A stretch of 64,000 nt of DNA, from positions 2,760,001 through 2,824,000 of the forward strand of contig NZ_CP070356.1 of NCBI RefSeq assembly GCF_016919445.1. Direction: 5' to 3'. Position 1 is the stretch's first letter; the number at the start of each line of letters is the position of its first letter. The position numbers were made by a program, and so were the translations under genes. The notes under the pieces are model-generated. The model had not been told where the DNA came from, ran no database searches, and saw only the letters and a list, made by a program, of their open reading frames with translations. This stretch comes from Pseudomonas sp. PDNC002 (GTDB taxonomy: Bacteria > Pseudomonadota > Gammaproteobacteria > Pseudomonadales > Pseudomonadaceae). Shown here piece after piece: positions 9,453 through 18,224 of the stretch.

Positions 9453-10610
9453 TCACTCCGTCGCCTGCGCCAGCTCGAAGCTCATCATCAACGCCCAGGG
9501 CGCATCGCTGTCGCCGACACGGATCGGTTGCAGCAGCTCCACACGCTGGCCCTTCACCTGTTCCCAGGCCTTGCCCTGGGCGATGGCGTTGCGCGCTTCC
9601 TGCGGCAGTTCGCTGGCCTTGTCGCCCAGGCGTTTGGCGTCGGCGTGCGTGACGTAGACGCCCGCATTGGAGAGCAGCGCGTAGCGGCCGCCGCCCATGG
9701 GCGTCAGCTTGCCAAGACTTTCCTGCAACTGGTGCAAGGTGTAGTCGGCGCCGAGGATGCCGAGGAAGCGGCCGTTGGCGTACATGGGTGACATGAACGA
9801 GGTCATCAGCACGGTGCTGCCGGCGACGCTGTATTCGTAGGGTTCCATGAACACGTCGCGGCCCTTGTCGCGGGGGACCTGGTACCAGTCGCCGCTGCCG
9901 TCGGCCTTGTCGTAGCCGACCAGGCATTCGCGCTGGGCCACGCCGCTGCCACGGTGCCAGTAGGCCATCAGGCGGCCGCTGGCGTCGTGGCCCGGCGCAT
10001 CGATGAACTCGCGGTCGCGGCCGTCGAAGGCATTGGGCTCGCAGCCGCAGGCGAAGGCCAGCAGGTCGGGGTTGCGCGTGAGGTACTCGTGCATCACCGC
10101 GTCGATCTGCTCGCGCTGCGGGCCGAGGTTGCGCGCCTTCAGGCCGAGGATGAAGTTCTTCAGGCCATAGAGCGCGGTGGCCATCACGGCGAAGCGCGCT
10201 TCCAGGCGCTGGGCTTCGCCGGCCAGCACCACGCGGGCGGTGTCCAGCAGGCTGGAGTGTTCGGCCTGTTCGACATCGGCCAGGGCCTTGGCACTTTCGT
10301 TCTTGATCGAGGCCACGACGTTGCCGATGTCGGCGGTGGCGTTGGCTGACTGGGTGGCCAGGCGGCGCACCTCGTCGGCGACCACGGCGAAGCCGCGCCC
10401 GCTTTCCCCGGCGCGGGCGGCTTCGATGGCGGCATTGAGCGCCACCAGGTTGGTATTCCTGGCGATCTGCTTGATGGTTTCGGAAACCTTGCTGATCTGC
10501 GTCCAGCGCACGTTGAGGTCGGCGATCAGTTGCTTGACCTGGTCGATGGTGGAGCGGGTGCTGGAGCTGTCTTCGGCGCTGGCGGGCCGGCTTTCCTGTG
10601 GGCTTGGCAT
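9453..10610 (-). CDS. soluble chemoreceptor-like protein with C-terminal Cache domain
   Basis: 385 residues from the ATG at 10610; an upstream in-frame GTG at 10682 would give 409. The N-terminal third is a short MCP signalling segment with the highly conserved hairpin tip ([33 protein letters not shown]). After a helical linker the C-terminal two thirds resemble a double-Cache sensor ([36 protein letters not shown]). There is no membrane segment and no HAMP domain, and the sensor follows the signalling part, the reverse of normal receptors. It is the last gene of the leftward polyamine region. It may sense a cytoplasmic metabolite; the ligand is unknown. Confidence 0.8.
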   Translation of the reverse strand: MPSPQESRPASAEDSSSTRSTIDQVKQLIADLNVRWTQISKVSETIKQIARNTNLVALNAAIEAARAGESGRGFAVVADEVRRLATQSANATADIGNVVASIKNESAKALADVEQAEHSSLLDTARVVLAGEAQRLEARFAVMATALYGLKNFILGLKARNLGPQREQIDAVMHEYLTRNPDLLAFACGCEPNAFDGRDREFIDAPGHDASGRLMAYWHRGSGVAQRECLVGYDKADGSGDWYQVPRDKGRDVFMEPYEYSVAGSTVLMTSFMSPMYANGRFLGILGADYTLHQLQESLGKLTPMGGGRYALLSNAGVYVTHADAKRLGDKASELPQEARNAIAQGKAWEQVKGQRVELLQPIRVGDSDAPWALMMSFELAQATE

Positions 10611-10722
10611 GGGTTGGGACACTGCAGTGGCGGATGAGGGCAGGGGTAGGCGAGGGCTTCTTTCTTCTAATGTCAGCCGCACCCGGAGGCGCGGCTGTGT
10701 AGTAGAGCGCTGGTCGTGGTTA

Positions 10723-10801
10723 CGTAGGGCGAATAACGCGTAGCGTTATCCGCCGCCATGGCTGGACGGCGGATAACCCGTTCTGGGTTATGCGCCCTAC
10801 G
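10723..10801. repeat. dispersed palindrome (family C)
   Basis: It begins cgtagggcgaataacgcg and ends gggttatgcgccctacg, with inner arms gttatccgccg and cggcggataac. Relatives occur at 21170-21258, 29099-29172 and, shortened, 48382-48418. It lies between two leftward genes, where it could act in mRNA processing or attenuation. Confidence 0.9.
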
Positions 10802-10807
10802 TTTCCG

Positions 10808-11284
10808 TTACCAACCCAACTGCTTGTGCAGCCCCAGGGCGTCGTAGTAGTCGCCCTGGTAGACGATCTTGCCGTCCTTGACCTTCACGTAGCTCACACC
10901 GTCGAACGACAGCGGCTTGTTGGTCGCCGGGGTCTGGGCGTCCCAGGCGCCGGTGTTGGTGCCGCTGAAGGTCCACTGGAAGGCGATGCCATCCTTGTCG
11001 ATGATCGGCTTGCCGTTCATCTTCCACTTCAGGTCCGGAACGGCCCCCACGAACACCTTGATCACGTTGTCACGCGCGGCATCGCGGCCCTTCTGCGGAG
11101 TGCCGACGGTGACGTCGAAGTACTCCGCATCCTTGGCCAGGTAGCCGGCGGCCTTCTCGGCGTCGTGGGCGTTCCACGCGGCCATGTAGGCATCGACGAT
11201 CTGTTTTGGCGACTCTGCGGCCTGGACCAGGCTGGCAAAGGTGAACAGCGACAGCAGGTAAAACGCTCTGACGAGGTGACGCAT
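10808..11284 (-). CDS. exported SnoaL-like/NTF2-fold protein
   Basis: 158 residues with a Sec signal peptide (cleavage after ASLVQA, about residue 22). The mature part has the SnoaL-like pattern: QIVDAYMAAWNAHDAEKAAGYLA helix, DAEYFDV strand, GRDAARDNVIKVFVGAVPDLKW, then beta strands ending DGKIVYQGDYYD. It resembles ester-cyclase or SnoaL-type domains, which bind small hydrophobic or amine-containing ligands. It lies 86 bp downstream of spdH on the same strand, so it may share its transcript and act in the periplasm with SpdH. Catalytic activity cannot be inferred from the sequence. Confidence 0.75.
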   Translation of the reverse strand: MRHLVRAFYLLSLFTFASLVQAAESPKQIVDAYMAAWNAHDAEKAAGYLAKDAEYFDVTVGTPQKGRDAARDNVIKVFVGAVPDLKWKMNGKPIIDKDGIAFQWTFSGTNTGAWDAQTPATNKPLSFDGVSYVKVKDGKIVYQGDYYDALGLHKQLGW

Positions 11285-11370
11285 GCTTGCCTCCGTTGCG
11301 GGCGTGCCCGCGGGGTTTCGGCCGGATGGCCGTTGTGTGTGGCGCCACGCAGGGCGTGGCGCCGGGTCTA

Positions 11371-13233
11371 TCAGGACAGTTCGCCCACCGCGCGCCAGGC
11401 TTCGTCGATGGCGGCATGGGCATAGGCGTCCCAGGCTGCGTCGGAGTTGGCGATGGTGACGTTGCCGACCTTGGTGCGGGCCAGGTTCATCAGTTTTTCG
11501 CTCTCTTCCTCATCATCGAAGAGGCTGTTGGAGAAGTACGAATAGCCGTGCGACCAACGGTTGATGGTGATCGCCTGGATATCCTTCTGATGATCGAAGC
11601 CGGCCGGGCCGAGCATGGCCTGCAGCTGGTCGCGGATCATGCCCTCCATCTGCTCGAAGCTCATGGCGTAGAGCTTGCCGCGGCCGACGCGGGCCTGGGT
11701 GCGCGCGTCCATGCCGGCGTTCGGGCTGGTGGGCACGTAGACCATGTGCAGGCCGATGGGCTGGTTCGGGTCGCGCGGGTGGCTGTAGCCGCCGATGTCC
11801 ACCGGGTAGTCCAGCTTCACGCGGCTGTATGGCTGGCTCGGTGCGTAGATCTCGTGCACGCCCAGCTTCATGAAGCTCTGCCAGTTGCGGATCACCACCT
11901 TGGTGTACACCAGCGGGAACTTCACGTTCTGCGCCAGGGCATGGGACTGCTCGGCGGAGAGATCGCGCAGGATGTACGGGATGATCATGTTGTAGCAGGC
12001 CAGCACGCAGTGCTTGGCGCGCACGCGGTGCAGGGCGCCGGCGCGGCTGTAGCCGACGTCCACGCCGCCGTCGCGGTTCTTCACGCTCACAGCGGTGCTG
12101 TTCAGGCGCAGGCGTACGGCGTTGCTCGGCTGGTCCAGCTTGGCGTAGTCGAAGGTGGCCAGGACGATGTCGTTCATGTCCTTGCCCGGCGCCACGCCCG
12201 GAATCAGGCCACGCACCAGCAGGCGCGCCAGCGAGGCGTTGCCGTCGGGGAAGTGGTAGATGTACGGCTCTTCCATCTCCGCCTTGGCTTCCTCGCTGAT
12301 GGGCGAGAGGTCCATCGCGCCGAAACCGGGGAAGCCCACGGAATAGGCCGAATCGGCGGGGACGGCATCGATGCTCAGCGCAGAGAAGTCGTTGGTGCGG
12401 CTGAGGAAGTAGCGGGTGGCGGCTTCGCTCAGGCCGACGTCCTTGCGCAGGAAGTCCTGGTAGCTGGTCTTGGCCAGGTGCGCTTCCTTCTCCTCGCGGG
12501 TCTTGCCGGCGAGGTAATCCTTCGGTGCCTCGTGCAGGTCGATCAGCGCCTGGCGGTCGGCCTCGGGAAGCGGGAAGTCGCCGATGAAGGCGCGCCAGCT
12601 GCGGGCGTTGAGTTTTTCCGGGGCGATGTCGTCGGCCACCATCGGCGTCGGGTCACCGCTGACCATCTTCGCCTCGCCGAAGCCGGCCTTGTCGAAGAAC
12701 ACCCCGCGCGACAGGCCCAGGTTCGGGTAGAAGTCACGGTCGAAGGCGGTCTCGAAACGGTCGACGTCGACGTTGAGCTGCTTGAGCAGGTTGTTGACGG
12801 TGTCGCTGTACAGGTGCTTGGGCGACTGGAAGGCTTCGCTGCCGCCGTAGCCGAGGATCATCCGGCCACCGGCCTGGAATTCATTGCGCTTGGCGTGGCC
12901 GCCGAAGTCGTCGTGGTTCTCGATGATCAGCACGCGCGCCTTGGGGTACTTCTGCCGGTAGAACCAGGCCGCGGACAGACCGCTGATGCCGCCACCGACC
13001 ACCACCAGGTCGTACTGCTCCTCGATCTTCAGGCCATCGGTATTGAATACCTTCTTCTCCCAGCCCATCTGGTGCGCGACCTCGAACGCGCCGGGATGGC
13101 TGCCGCGCATGCCGGTCAGGGCAGGCGGGTAGTAGCGGCCGGACGGAGCGGCCTGGAGAAGTTGCAGCGGGGTGAGGCCCGCGCCGATGGTGAGGGCAAC
13201 GCCGTTGAGGAAGTCGCGGCGGGTGATGGTCAT
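11371..13233 (-). CDS. spdH: spermidine dehydrogenase SpdH
   Basis: 620 residues from the ATG at 13233, the length I recall for P. aeruginosa SpdH. The start follows a caagga site; 52 extra upstream codons in the open frame look non-coding. A Tat signal (ITRRDFLNG at 3-11) implies export as a folded flavoprotein. The FAD-binding Rossmann motif is VVVGGGISGLSAA, followed by FGGHAKRNEF. The family oxidises spermidine to 1,3-diaminopropane and 4-aminobutanal. The products fit the two aminobutyraldehyde dehydrogenases encoded upstream and the YdcSTUV importer between them. Assignment rests on overall resemblance and context. Confidence 0.88.
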   Translation of the reverse strand: MTITRRDFLNGVALTIGAGLTPLQLLQAAPSGRYYPPALTGMRGSHPGAFEVAHQMGWEKKVFNTDGLKIEEQYDLVVVGGGISGLSAAWFYRQKYPKARVLIIENHDDFGGHAKRNEFQAGGRMILGYGGSEAFQSPKHLYSDTVNNLLKQLNVDVDRFETAFDRDFYPNLGLSRGVFFDKAGFGEAKMVSGDPTPMVADDIAPEKLNARSWRAFIGDFPLPEADRQALIDLHEAPKDYLAGKTREEKEAHLAKTSYQDFLRKDVGLSEAATRYFLSRTNDFSALSIDAVPADSAYSVGFPGFGAMDLSPISEEAKAEMEEPYIYHFPDGNASLARLLVRGLIPGVAPGKDMNDIVLATFDYAKLDQPSNAVRLRLNSTAVSVKNRDGGVDVGYSRAGALHRVRAKHCVLACYNMIIPYILRDLSAEQSHALAQNVKFPLVYTKVVIRNWQSFMKLGVHEIYAPSQPYSRVKLDYPVDIGGYSHPRDPNQPIGLHMVYVPTSPNAGMDARTQARVGRGKLYAMSFEQMEGMIRDQLQAMLGPAGFDHQKDIQAITINRWSHGYSYFSNSLFDDEEESEKLMNLARTKVGNVTIANSDAAWDAYAHAAIDEAWRAVGELS

Positions 13234-13352
13234 GGGAAGTCCTTGCAAGGTGATGGCCCGGGACAGGGCTGTCATGGTTTTGCCCTTCCATACCGGAAGG
13301 GGGTGCGGCATGCGTGGCCGCGCGGCGGTCCCGGTCGAGCGGGGCGCCGTTG

Positions 13353-13386
13353 AACCAGCGGACCTTGGTCCGCTGGTTGCTTTTTT
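13353..13386 (+). terminator. rho-independent-type hairpin on the non-coding strand
   Basis: Perfect dyad aaccagcggacc / ggtccgctggtt with a two-base centre, followed two bases later by six T residues on the plus strand. All surrounding genes are leftward, so this terminator would stop a rightward transcript that has no annotated gene. Confidence 0.65.
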
Positions 13387-13404
13387 CACCGTACTGTTGG
13401 GCCT

Positions 13405-13494
13405 CGCGAGCTAGAGCGCAGCAAGGCGGAAGGCGGTTTGGGCCCAGGAGGGTAAATAACTGGGTACGAACCGCCTTGACTCGCTTTGCTCGCC
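13405..13494. repeat. long imperfect inverted repeat between patD and spdH
   Basis: The core arms aaggcggtttgggcccag (13430-13447) and ctgggtacgaaccgcctt (13460-13477) surround agggtaaataa, and the similarity extends outward to gcgagc on both sides. The rest of the 342 bp gap (13234-13575) holds the hairpin at 13353 and GC-rich sequence with short dyads; I see no gene in it. It could be a structured RNA, a transcript-processing site or a small palindromic element. Confidence 0.6.
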
Positions 13495-13575
13495 CTGCGG
13501 GCCAGCCGCTGGCTGTTACTTCGCTGCGCTACGTTTCAACGCAGCTCCGCCGACGCGCAGCAGGCCGCGCTCCAA

Positions 13576-15000
13576 TCAGTGTTTGATCATGACGTGGCGG
13601 ATGGCCGTGTAGTCCTCGAGGCCATACATCGACATGTCCTTGCCGTAGCCCGACAGCTTCATGCCGCCGTGGGGCATTTCGGTGGTCAGCATGAAGTGCG
13701 TGTTGACCCAGGTGCAGCCGTACTGCAGGCGCGCGGACAGGCGATGGGCGCGGCCGATGTCGCTGGTCCACACCGAGGAGGCCAGGCCGTAGTCGGAGTC
13801 GTTCGCCCAGGCCAGCGCCTGCGCTTCGTCGTCGAACTCTGTGACCGAAACCACCGGGCCGAAGATTTCGCGACGGACCACTTCGTCGTCCTGGCGGGCG
13901 CCGGCGAGCACGGTCGGCTCGAAGAAGAAGCCCGCGCGGTCGGCACGCTTGCCGCCGGTGACCACTTCGATGTGCGGTACCTGCTTGGCGCGCTCAACGA
14001 AACCGACGACGCGCTCCAGGTGCTGCTCGGTGATGACCGGGCCCAGCTCGGTGTTCGGATCGTCCTGCTCGCCGTACTGGATGCTGGCCACGGCGGCGCC
14101 GAGCTTCTCCACGAACTTGGCGTAGATGCCTTTCTGCGCGTAGATGCGGCAGGCGGCGGTGCAGTCTTGCCCTGCGTTGTAGAAGCCGAAGGTGCGGATG
14201 CCTTCCACGGCGGCGTCGATGTCGGCGTCGTCGAAGATCAGTACCGGGGCCTTGCCGCCCAGTTCCATGTGCATGCGCTTCACGGTGTCGGCGGTGCCGG
14301 CGATGATGCGGCTACCGGTGGCGACCGAGCCGGTCAGCGAGACCATGCGTACTTTCGGGTGGGTGGTCAGCGGCTCGCCAACGGTCGGGCCACGGCCGAA
14401 CACCAGGTTGACCACGCCGGCGGGGAAGATCTCGGCCATCAGCTGCGCCAGGCGCAGGGCGGTCAGCGGGGTCTGCTCGGACGGCTTGAGCACCACGGTG
14501 TTGCCGGCGGCCAGGGCCGGGCCGAGTTTCCAGGCGACCATCATCAGCGGGTAGTTCCACGGCGCGATGGAGGCGACCACGCCGACTGGGTCACGGCGGA
14601 TCATCGAGGTGTGGCCCGGCAGGTATTCGCCAGCGGCGGAGCCTTGCATCACGCGGCAGGCGCCGGCGAAGAAGCGGAACACGTCGGCCACGGCCGGCAG
14701 TTCGTCGTTCAGCGCGGCGGAGTAGGGCTTGCCGCAGTTGTTGGATTCCAGGCGGGCCAGTTCCTCGGCGTTGGCGTCGATGGCGTCGGCCAGTTGCAGC
14801 AGGAGCATCGCGCGGTCTTTCGGCGCGGTCTGCGACCAGCTGTCGAAGGCGGCATCGGCGGCCAGCACGGCGGCGTCGACCTGGGCCGGGGTGGCCTCGG
14901 CGATTTCCACCAGGGTGGTGCCCAGGGACGGGTTCACAACAGCGAGCTTCTCGCCTTCGCCAGCGACCAGTTGGCCGTTGATCAGCAGGTTGGTTTGCAT
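13576..15000 (-). CDS. patD: gamma-aminobutyraldehyde dehydrogenase (PatD/YdcW type)
   Basis: 474 residues from the ATG at 15000, the same length as E. coli PatD. An NAD-dependent aldehyde dehydrogenase: APWNYPLMM and [16 protein letters not shown] (NAD and substrate entry), SLTGSVATG (Rossmann turn), [16 protein letters not shown] (general base Glu), GQDCTAACR (catalytic Cys) and EIFGPVVSV. It converts 4-aminobutanal to GABA in putrescine and spermidine breakdown. In E. coli patD follows ydcSTUV, and the same order occurs here with spdH next. A second ALDH of similar sequence lies at 19489-20985. Confidence 0.85.
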   Translation of the reverse strand: MQTNLLINGQLVAGEGEKLAVVNPSLGTTLVEIAEATPAQVDAAVLAADAAFDSWSQTAPKDRAMLLLQLADAIDANAEELARLESNNCGKPYSAALNDELPAVADVFRFFAGACRVMQGSAAGEYLPGHTSMIRRDPVGVVASIAPWNYPLMMVAWKLGPALAAGNTVVLKPSEQTPLTALRLAQLMAEIFPAGVVNLVFGRGPTVGEPLTTHPKVRMVSLTGSVATGSRIIAGTADTVKRMHMELGGKAPVLIFDDADIDAAVEGIRTFGFYNAGQDCTAACRIYAQKGIYAKFVEKLGAAVASIQYGEQDDPNTELGPVITEQHLERVVGFVERAKQVPHIEVVTGGKRADRAGFFFEPTVLAGARQDDEVVRREIFGPVVSVTEFDDEAQALAWANDSDYGLASSVWTSDIGRAHRLSARLQYGCTWVNTHFMLTTEMPHGGMKLSGYGKDMSMYGLEDYTAIRHVMIKH

Positions 15001-15116
15001 GGTTGAGTCCTCTTGGTCAGGAACGTAGTGCAAATTCGGTTGGGTGTTTCTTTTTAGGGGCCTGCCGGGGAGTGGGCCGGCGGGCCTGAGGGGTTCTGTT
15101 GGGCTCTGTGCCATGC

Positions 15117-15241
15117 GGCCCTCACCCTAACCCTCTCCCGGAGGGAGAGGGGACTGTTTGGTGCTGGCTGAAACCATTGCGTCAGCCGGCACGTACAGCT
15201 CCCTCTCCCCTGGGGAGAGGGCGGGGGTGAGGGGTTTCGCA
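15117..15241. repeat. family B palindrome (ctctccc...gggagag)
   Basis: Outer arms gccctcaccctaaccctctccc and ggagagggcgggggtgagggg enclose a central part with gcgtcagccggcac, which matches the spacer of the 69 bp array at 59232-59554. It lies between patD and the permease gene in a 252 bp gap. Confidence 0.9.
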
Positions 15242-15252
15242 TGGCACCCAAA

Positions 15253-16059
15253 TTACTTCCCGCTCCCCGCCACGCCCTCACCACCCTTGGTCAGGTAGTA
15301 GGCGCCGAGGATCGGCAGCATGGTCACGATCATCACCAGCATCGCTACCACGTTGGTCACCGGCACGTCGCGCGGGCGGCCCAGCTGGTTGAGCAGCCAG
15401 ATCGGCAGGGTGCGTTCGTGGCCGGCCGTGAAGGTGGTGACGATGATCTCGTCGAAGGACAGCGCGAACGCCAGCATGCCGCCCGCCAGCAGCGCCGAGC
15501 CGAGGTTCGGCAGGATCACGTAGCGGAAGGTCTGCCAGCCGTCGGCGCCCAGGTCCATCGAGGCTTCGATGAGGCTGTGGGAGGTGCGGCGGAAGCGCGC
15601 GATGACGTTGTTGTAGACGATCACCACGCAGAAGGTGGCGTGGCCGATGACGATGGTCAGGAAGCCCGGCTCGATGCCGAGGGTCTTGAACGCCGACAGC
15701 AGCGCGATGCCGGTGATGATGCCGGGCAGGGCGATCGGCAGGATCAGCATCAGCGAGATGCCTTCCTTGCCGAAGAAGTCGCGGCGGTACAGCGCGGCGG
15801 CCGCAAGCGTGCCCAGGAGCATGGCGATCAGCGTGGCGACGCTGGCGATCTTCACCGACAGCTCGATGGCTTCGAGCACGTCCTGGCGCGCGAAGGCGAC
15901 GCTGAACCAGTGCAGGGTGAAGCCCTTGGGCGGGAAGCTGAAGGCCGCGTCCTCGGTGTTGAAGGCGTACAGGAAGATGATCAGGATCGGGAAGTGCAGG
16001 AACACCAGCCCGCCCCAGGCAGCTGCTTTGAGCCCCCAGGAAGCTTTCTCAGAGTGCAT
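15253..16059 (-). CDS. ydcV: polyamine ABC transporter permease YdcV
   Basis: 268 residues, six predicted membrane helices, BPD_transp_1 fold. The cytoplasmic EAA loop is visible as [22 protein letters not shown]. It overlaps the upstream permease gene by 11 bp, so the two permeases are probably coupled. It belongs to the PotC/YdcV branch and pairs with YdcU to form the membrane channel driven by YdcT. Import of putrescine or spermidine is inferred from the family and from the adjacent patD and spdH. Confidence 0.88.
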   Translation of the reverse strand: MHSEKASWGLKAAAWGGLVFLHFPILIIFLYAFNTEDAAFSFPPKGFTLHWFSVAFARQDVLEAIELSVKIASVATLIAMLLGTLAAAALYRRDFFGKEGISLMLILPIALPGIITGIALLSAFKTLGIEPGFLTIVIGHATFCVVIVYNNVIARFRRTSHSLIEASMDLGADGWQTFRYVILPNLGSALLAGGMLAFALSFDEIIVTTFTAGHERTLPIWLLNQLGRPRDVPVTNVVAMLVMIVTMLPILGAYYLTKGGEGVAGSGK

Positions 16060-16999
16060 CGAAGGCCCCCAGGCGTTTGACGATGGACAGGTACACGGCG
16101 ATCAGCACGATCGGAACGAGAGTGAAGGCGGCGGCCATCGGCATGTTGCCGATCGCGCCCTGCTGGGCGTAGACCATGCTGCCGATGAAGTAGCCGGGCG
16201 GGCCCACCAGTTGCGGCACGATGAAGTCGCCCAGGGTCAGGCTGAAGGTGAAGATCGAGCCGGCGGCGATGCCGGGGATCGACAGTGGCAGGATGACCTG
16301 AAAGAAGGTCTGCCGCGGGTGCGCGCCGAGGTCCGCCGAGGCTTGCAGCAGCGACGGCGGCAGGCGCTCCAGGGAGGCCTGGATCGGCAGGATCATGAAC
16401 GGCAGCCAGATGTACACGAACACCAGGAAGCGCCCGAAGCTGGAGGTGGACAGGGTGTTGCCACCGATGCCCGGAATGCCCAGCAACAGGTTCAGCACGG
16501 GCTCAAGGCCCAGGTGCTGGACGAACCACATCGCCACGCCGCCCTTGGCCAGCAGCAGGGTCCAGGCGTAGGCCTTGACGATGTAGCTGGCCCACATCGG
16601 CATCATCACGGCGATGTAGAAGAACGCCTTGGTCTTGCCGGTGGTGTAGCGCGCCATGTAGTAGGCGATGGGGAAGGCCACCGCGCCGCTGGCGATCGAC
16701 ACTGCGACCGCCATCAGCACGGTGCGCTGGATGATGTCGAAGTTGGAGCCGCTGAACAGCGAGCCGAAGTTGGCCCAGGTCAGGTCCGGCGTCACCGTCA
16801 TGGTGAAGTCGTCGAAGGTGTAGAAACCCTGCCACAGCAGCGTCAGCAGCGAGCCGAGGTAGATCGCGCCGAACCACAGCAGCGGCGGGATCAGCAGCAG
16901 CGAGAGGTATAGCGTCGGCTTGCGGTACAGCAGGTTGGACAGGCGGCGCAGCGGGCCATTGCTGGCCGCCGGCAGCGCTGCATTCATCGTCAGTTCCAT
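16049..16999 (-). CDS. ydcU: polyamine ABC transporter permease YdcU
   Basis: 316 residues, PotB/YdcU branch, with a long cytoplasmic N-terminus and six membrane helices. The EAA loop reads [22 protein letters not shown]. The ATG at 16999 lies one base after the stop of the ATPase gene; a second in-frame ATG at 16987 is also possible. It is the partner permease of YdcV. E. coli YdcU is of nearly the same length. Confidence 0.88.
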   Translation of the reverse strand: MELTMNAALPAASNGPLRRLSNLLYRKPTLYLSLLLIPPLLWFGAIYLGSLLTLLWQGFYTFDDFTMTVTPDLTWANFGSLFSGSNFDIIQRTVLMAVAVSIASGAVAFPIAYYMARYTTGKTKAFFYIAVMMPMWASYIVKAYAWTLLLAKGGVAMWFVQHLGLEPVLNLLLGIPGIGGNTLSTSSFGRFLVFVYIWLPFMILPIQASLERLPPSLLQASADLGAHPRQTFFQVILPLSIPGIAAGSIFTFSLTLGDFIVPQLVGPPGYFIGSMVYAQQGAIGNMPMAAAFTLVPIVLIAVYLSIVKRLGAFDAL

Positions 17000-17000
17000 C

Positions 17001-18029
17001 TCACGCGCCCTCGTTCAGCACCACCATCGCCTCGCGCGCCCAGCGAGCGGTCACGCGCTGGCCCGGCTGGTGGGCGAGGTCGATGTCGGCCCACTGGCTG
17101 TTGGCCTGGCTGAGGCAGAGGTTCTGGCCGTTGTCGAGACGGATCTCGTAGCGGGTCGCGGCGCCCTGGTACTGGATGTCGTGCAGCAGGCCGCTGATCT
17201 CGATGTCCGACGTGGCGCGCTCGCCGTTGGCGAAGGTGATGTGCTCCGGGCGGATGGAGAAGGGCTGGGCGTTGCCGGTCAGGCCCTGGGCGATGTCGCC
17301 GCGCAGCACGTTGGAGGTGCCGACGAACTCCGCCACGAACGGGGTCGCTGGCTTCATGTAGAGGTTGCGCGGGGTGTCGACCTGCTCGATGCGGCCCTTG
17401 TTGAACACCGCCACGCGGTCGGACATGGACAGCGCTTCGCTCTGGTCGTGGGTAACGAAGATGAAGGTGATGCCCAGCTGGCGCTGCAGCTTCTTCAGCT
17501 CGCTCTGCATCTGCTCGCGCAGCTTGAGGTCGAGGGCGCCGAGGGGTTCGTCCAGCAGCAGCACGCGCGGGCGATTCACCAGGGCGCGGGCCAGGGCTAC
17601 GCGCTGACGCTGGCCACCGGAGAGCTGCACCGGCTTGCGCACGCCGTAGCCGCCCAGGGCGACCATGGCCAGGGCTTCTTCGGCGCGCTTGAGACGCTCG
17701 GCCTTGCCGATGCCTTTCACCTTCAGGCCATAGGCGACGTTCTCCAGCACGCTCATGTGCGGGAACAGTGCGTAGTCCTGGAACACCGTGTTGACGTCAC
17801 GCTGGTACGGCGGCAGGCCAGCGGCCTCCTCGCCATGAATGCGGATGGAGCCTGCGCTGGGTTGCTCGAAGCCGGCGATCAGGCGCAGGCAGGTGGTTTT
17901 GCCCGAACCCGACGGGCCGAGCATGGAGAAGAACTCGCCGTCCTTGATGTCGATGGACACCCGGTCAACGGCTTTCACCTCGCCGAACTGGCGGGAGACC
18001 TGGGTGAATTGAACAGCGGGGGTGGTCAT
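17001..18029 (-). CDS. ydcT: polyamine ABC transporter ATPase YdcT
   Basis: 342 residues. Walker A LGPSGSGKTT (37-46), Q-loop VFQDYALFPHMSV, signature LSGGQRQRVALARAL and Walker B LLLDEPLGALD identify a PotA/YdcT ATPase. A C-terminal TOBE-type regulatory domain (after about residue 240, with SIRPEHITF) follows. It hydrolyses ATP in the cytoplasm to power YdcUV. It lies between the binding-protein gene (195 bp gap filled by a palindrome) and ydcU (1 bp gap). Confidence 0.9.
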   Translation of the reverse strand: MTTPAVQFTQVSRQFGEVKAVDRVSIDIKDGEFFSMLGPSGSGKTTCLRLIAGFEQPSAGSIRIHGEEAAGLPPYQRDVNTVFQDYALFPHMSVLENVAYGLKVKGIGKAERLKRAEEALAMVALGGYGVRKPVQLSGGQRQRVALARALVNRPRVLLLDEPLGALDLKLREQMQSELKKLQRQLGITFIFVTHDQSEALSMSDRVAVFNKGRIEQVDTPRNLYMKPATPFVAEFVGTSNVLRGDIAQGLTGNAQPFSIRPEHITFANGERATSDIEISGLLHDIQYQGAATRYEIRLDNGQNLCLSQANSQWADIDLAHQPGQRVTARWAREAMVVLNEGA

Positions 18030-18123
18030 GGTGCACGCTCCAAGGGGCAGGATTCCGGCGTAGGGGAGTCCTGCCCGTGAATCTGAGATACGGGTGAATC
18101 GATGCGAATTGGGTGGGGCGGGA

Positions 18124-18222
18124 ACTCCCTCTCCCTCTGGGAGAGGGCCGGGGTGAGGGAAGCCACGGCACGCGACCGGGCCCTCACCCCCAACCCCTCT
18201 CCCAGAGGGAGAGGGGAGCCGG
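18124..18222. repeat. family B palindrome between ydcS and ydcT
   Basis: Contains ccctctccctctgggagagg and, 60 bp on, cccctctcccagagggagaggg, flanked by ggggtgaggg and ccctcaccccc. Its position after the binding-protein gene suggests it protects ydcS mRNA 3' ends and raises expression of the binding protein over the membrane parts, a common role for such hairpins. Confidence 0.85.
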
Positions 18223-18224
18223 AA

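Noticed and set aside
11287..13353. 688-codon open frame on the plus strand
   Set aside because: Antisense to spdH, whose Tat signal and FAD motifs are clear.
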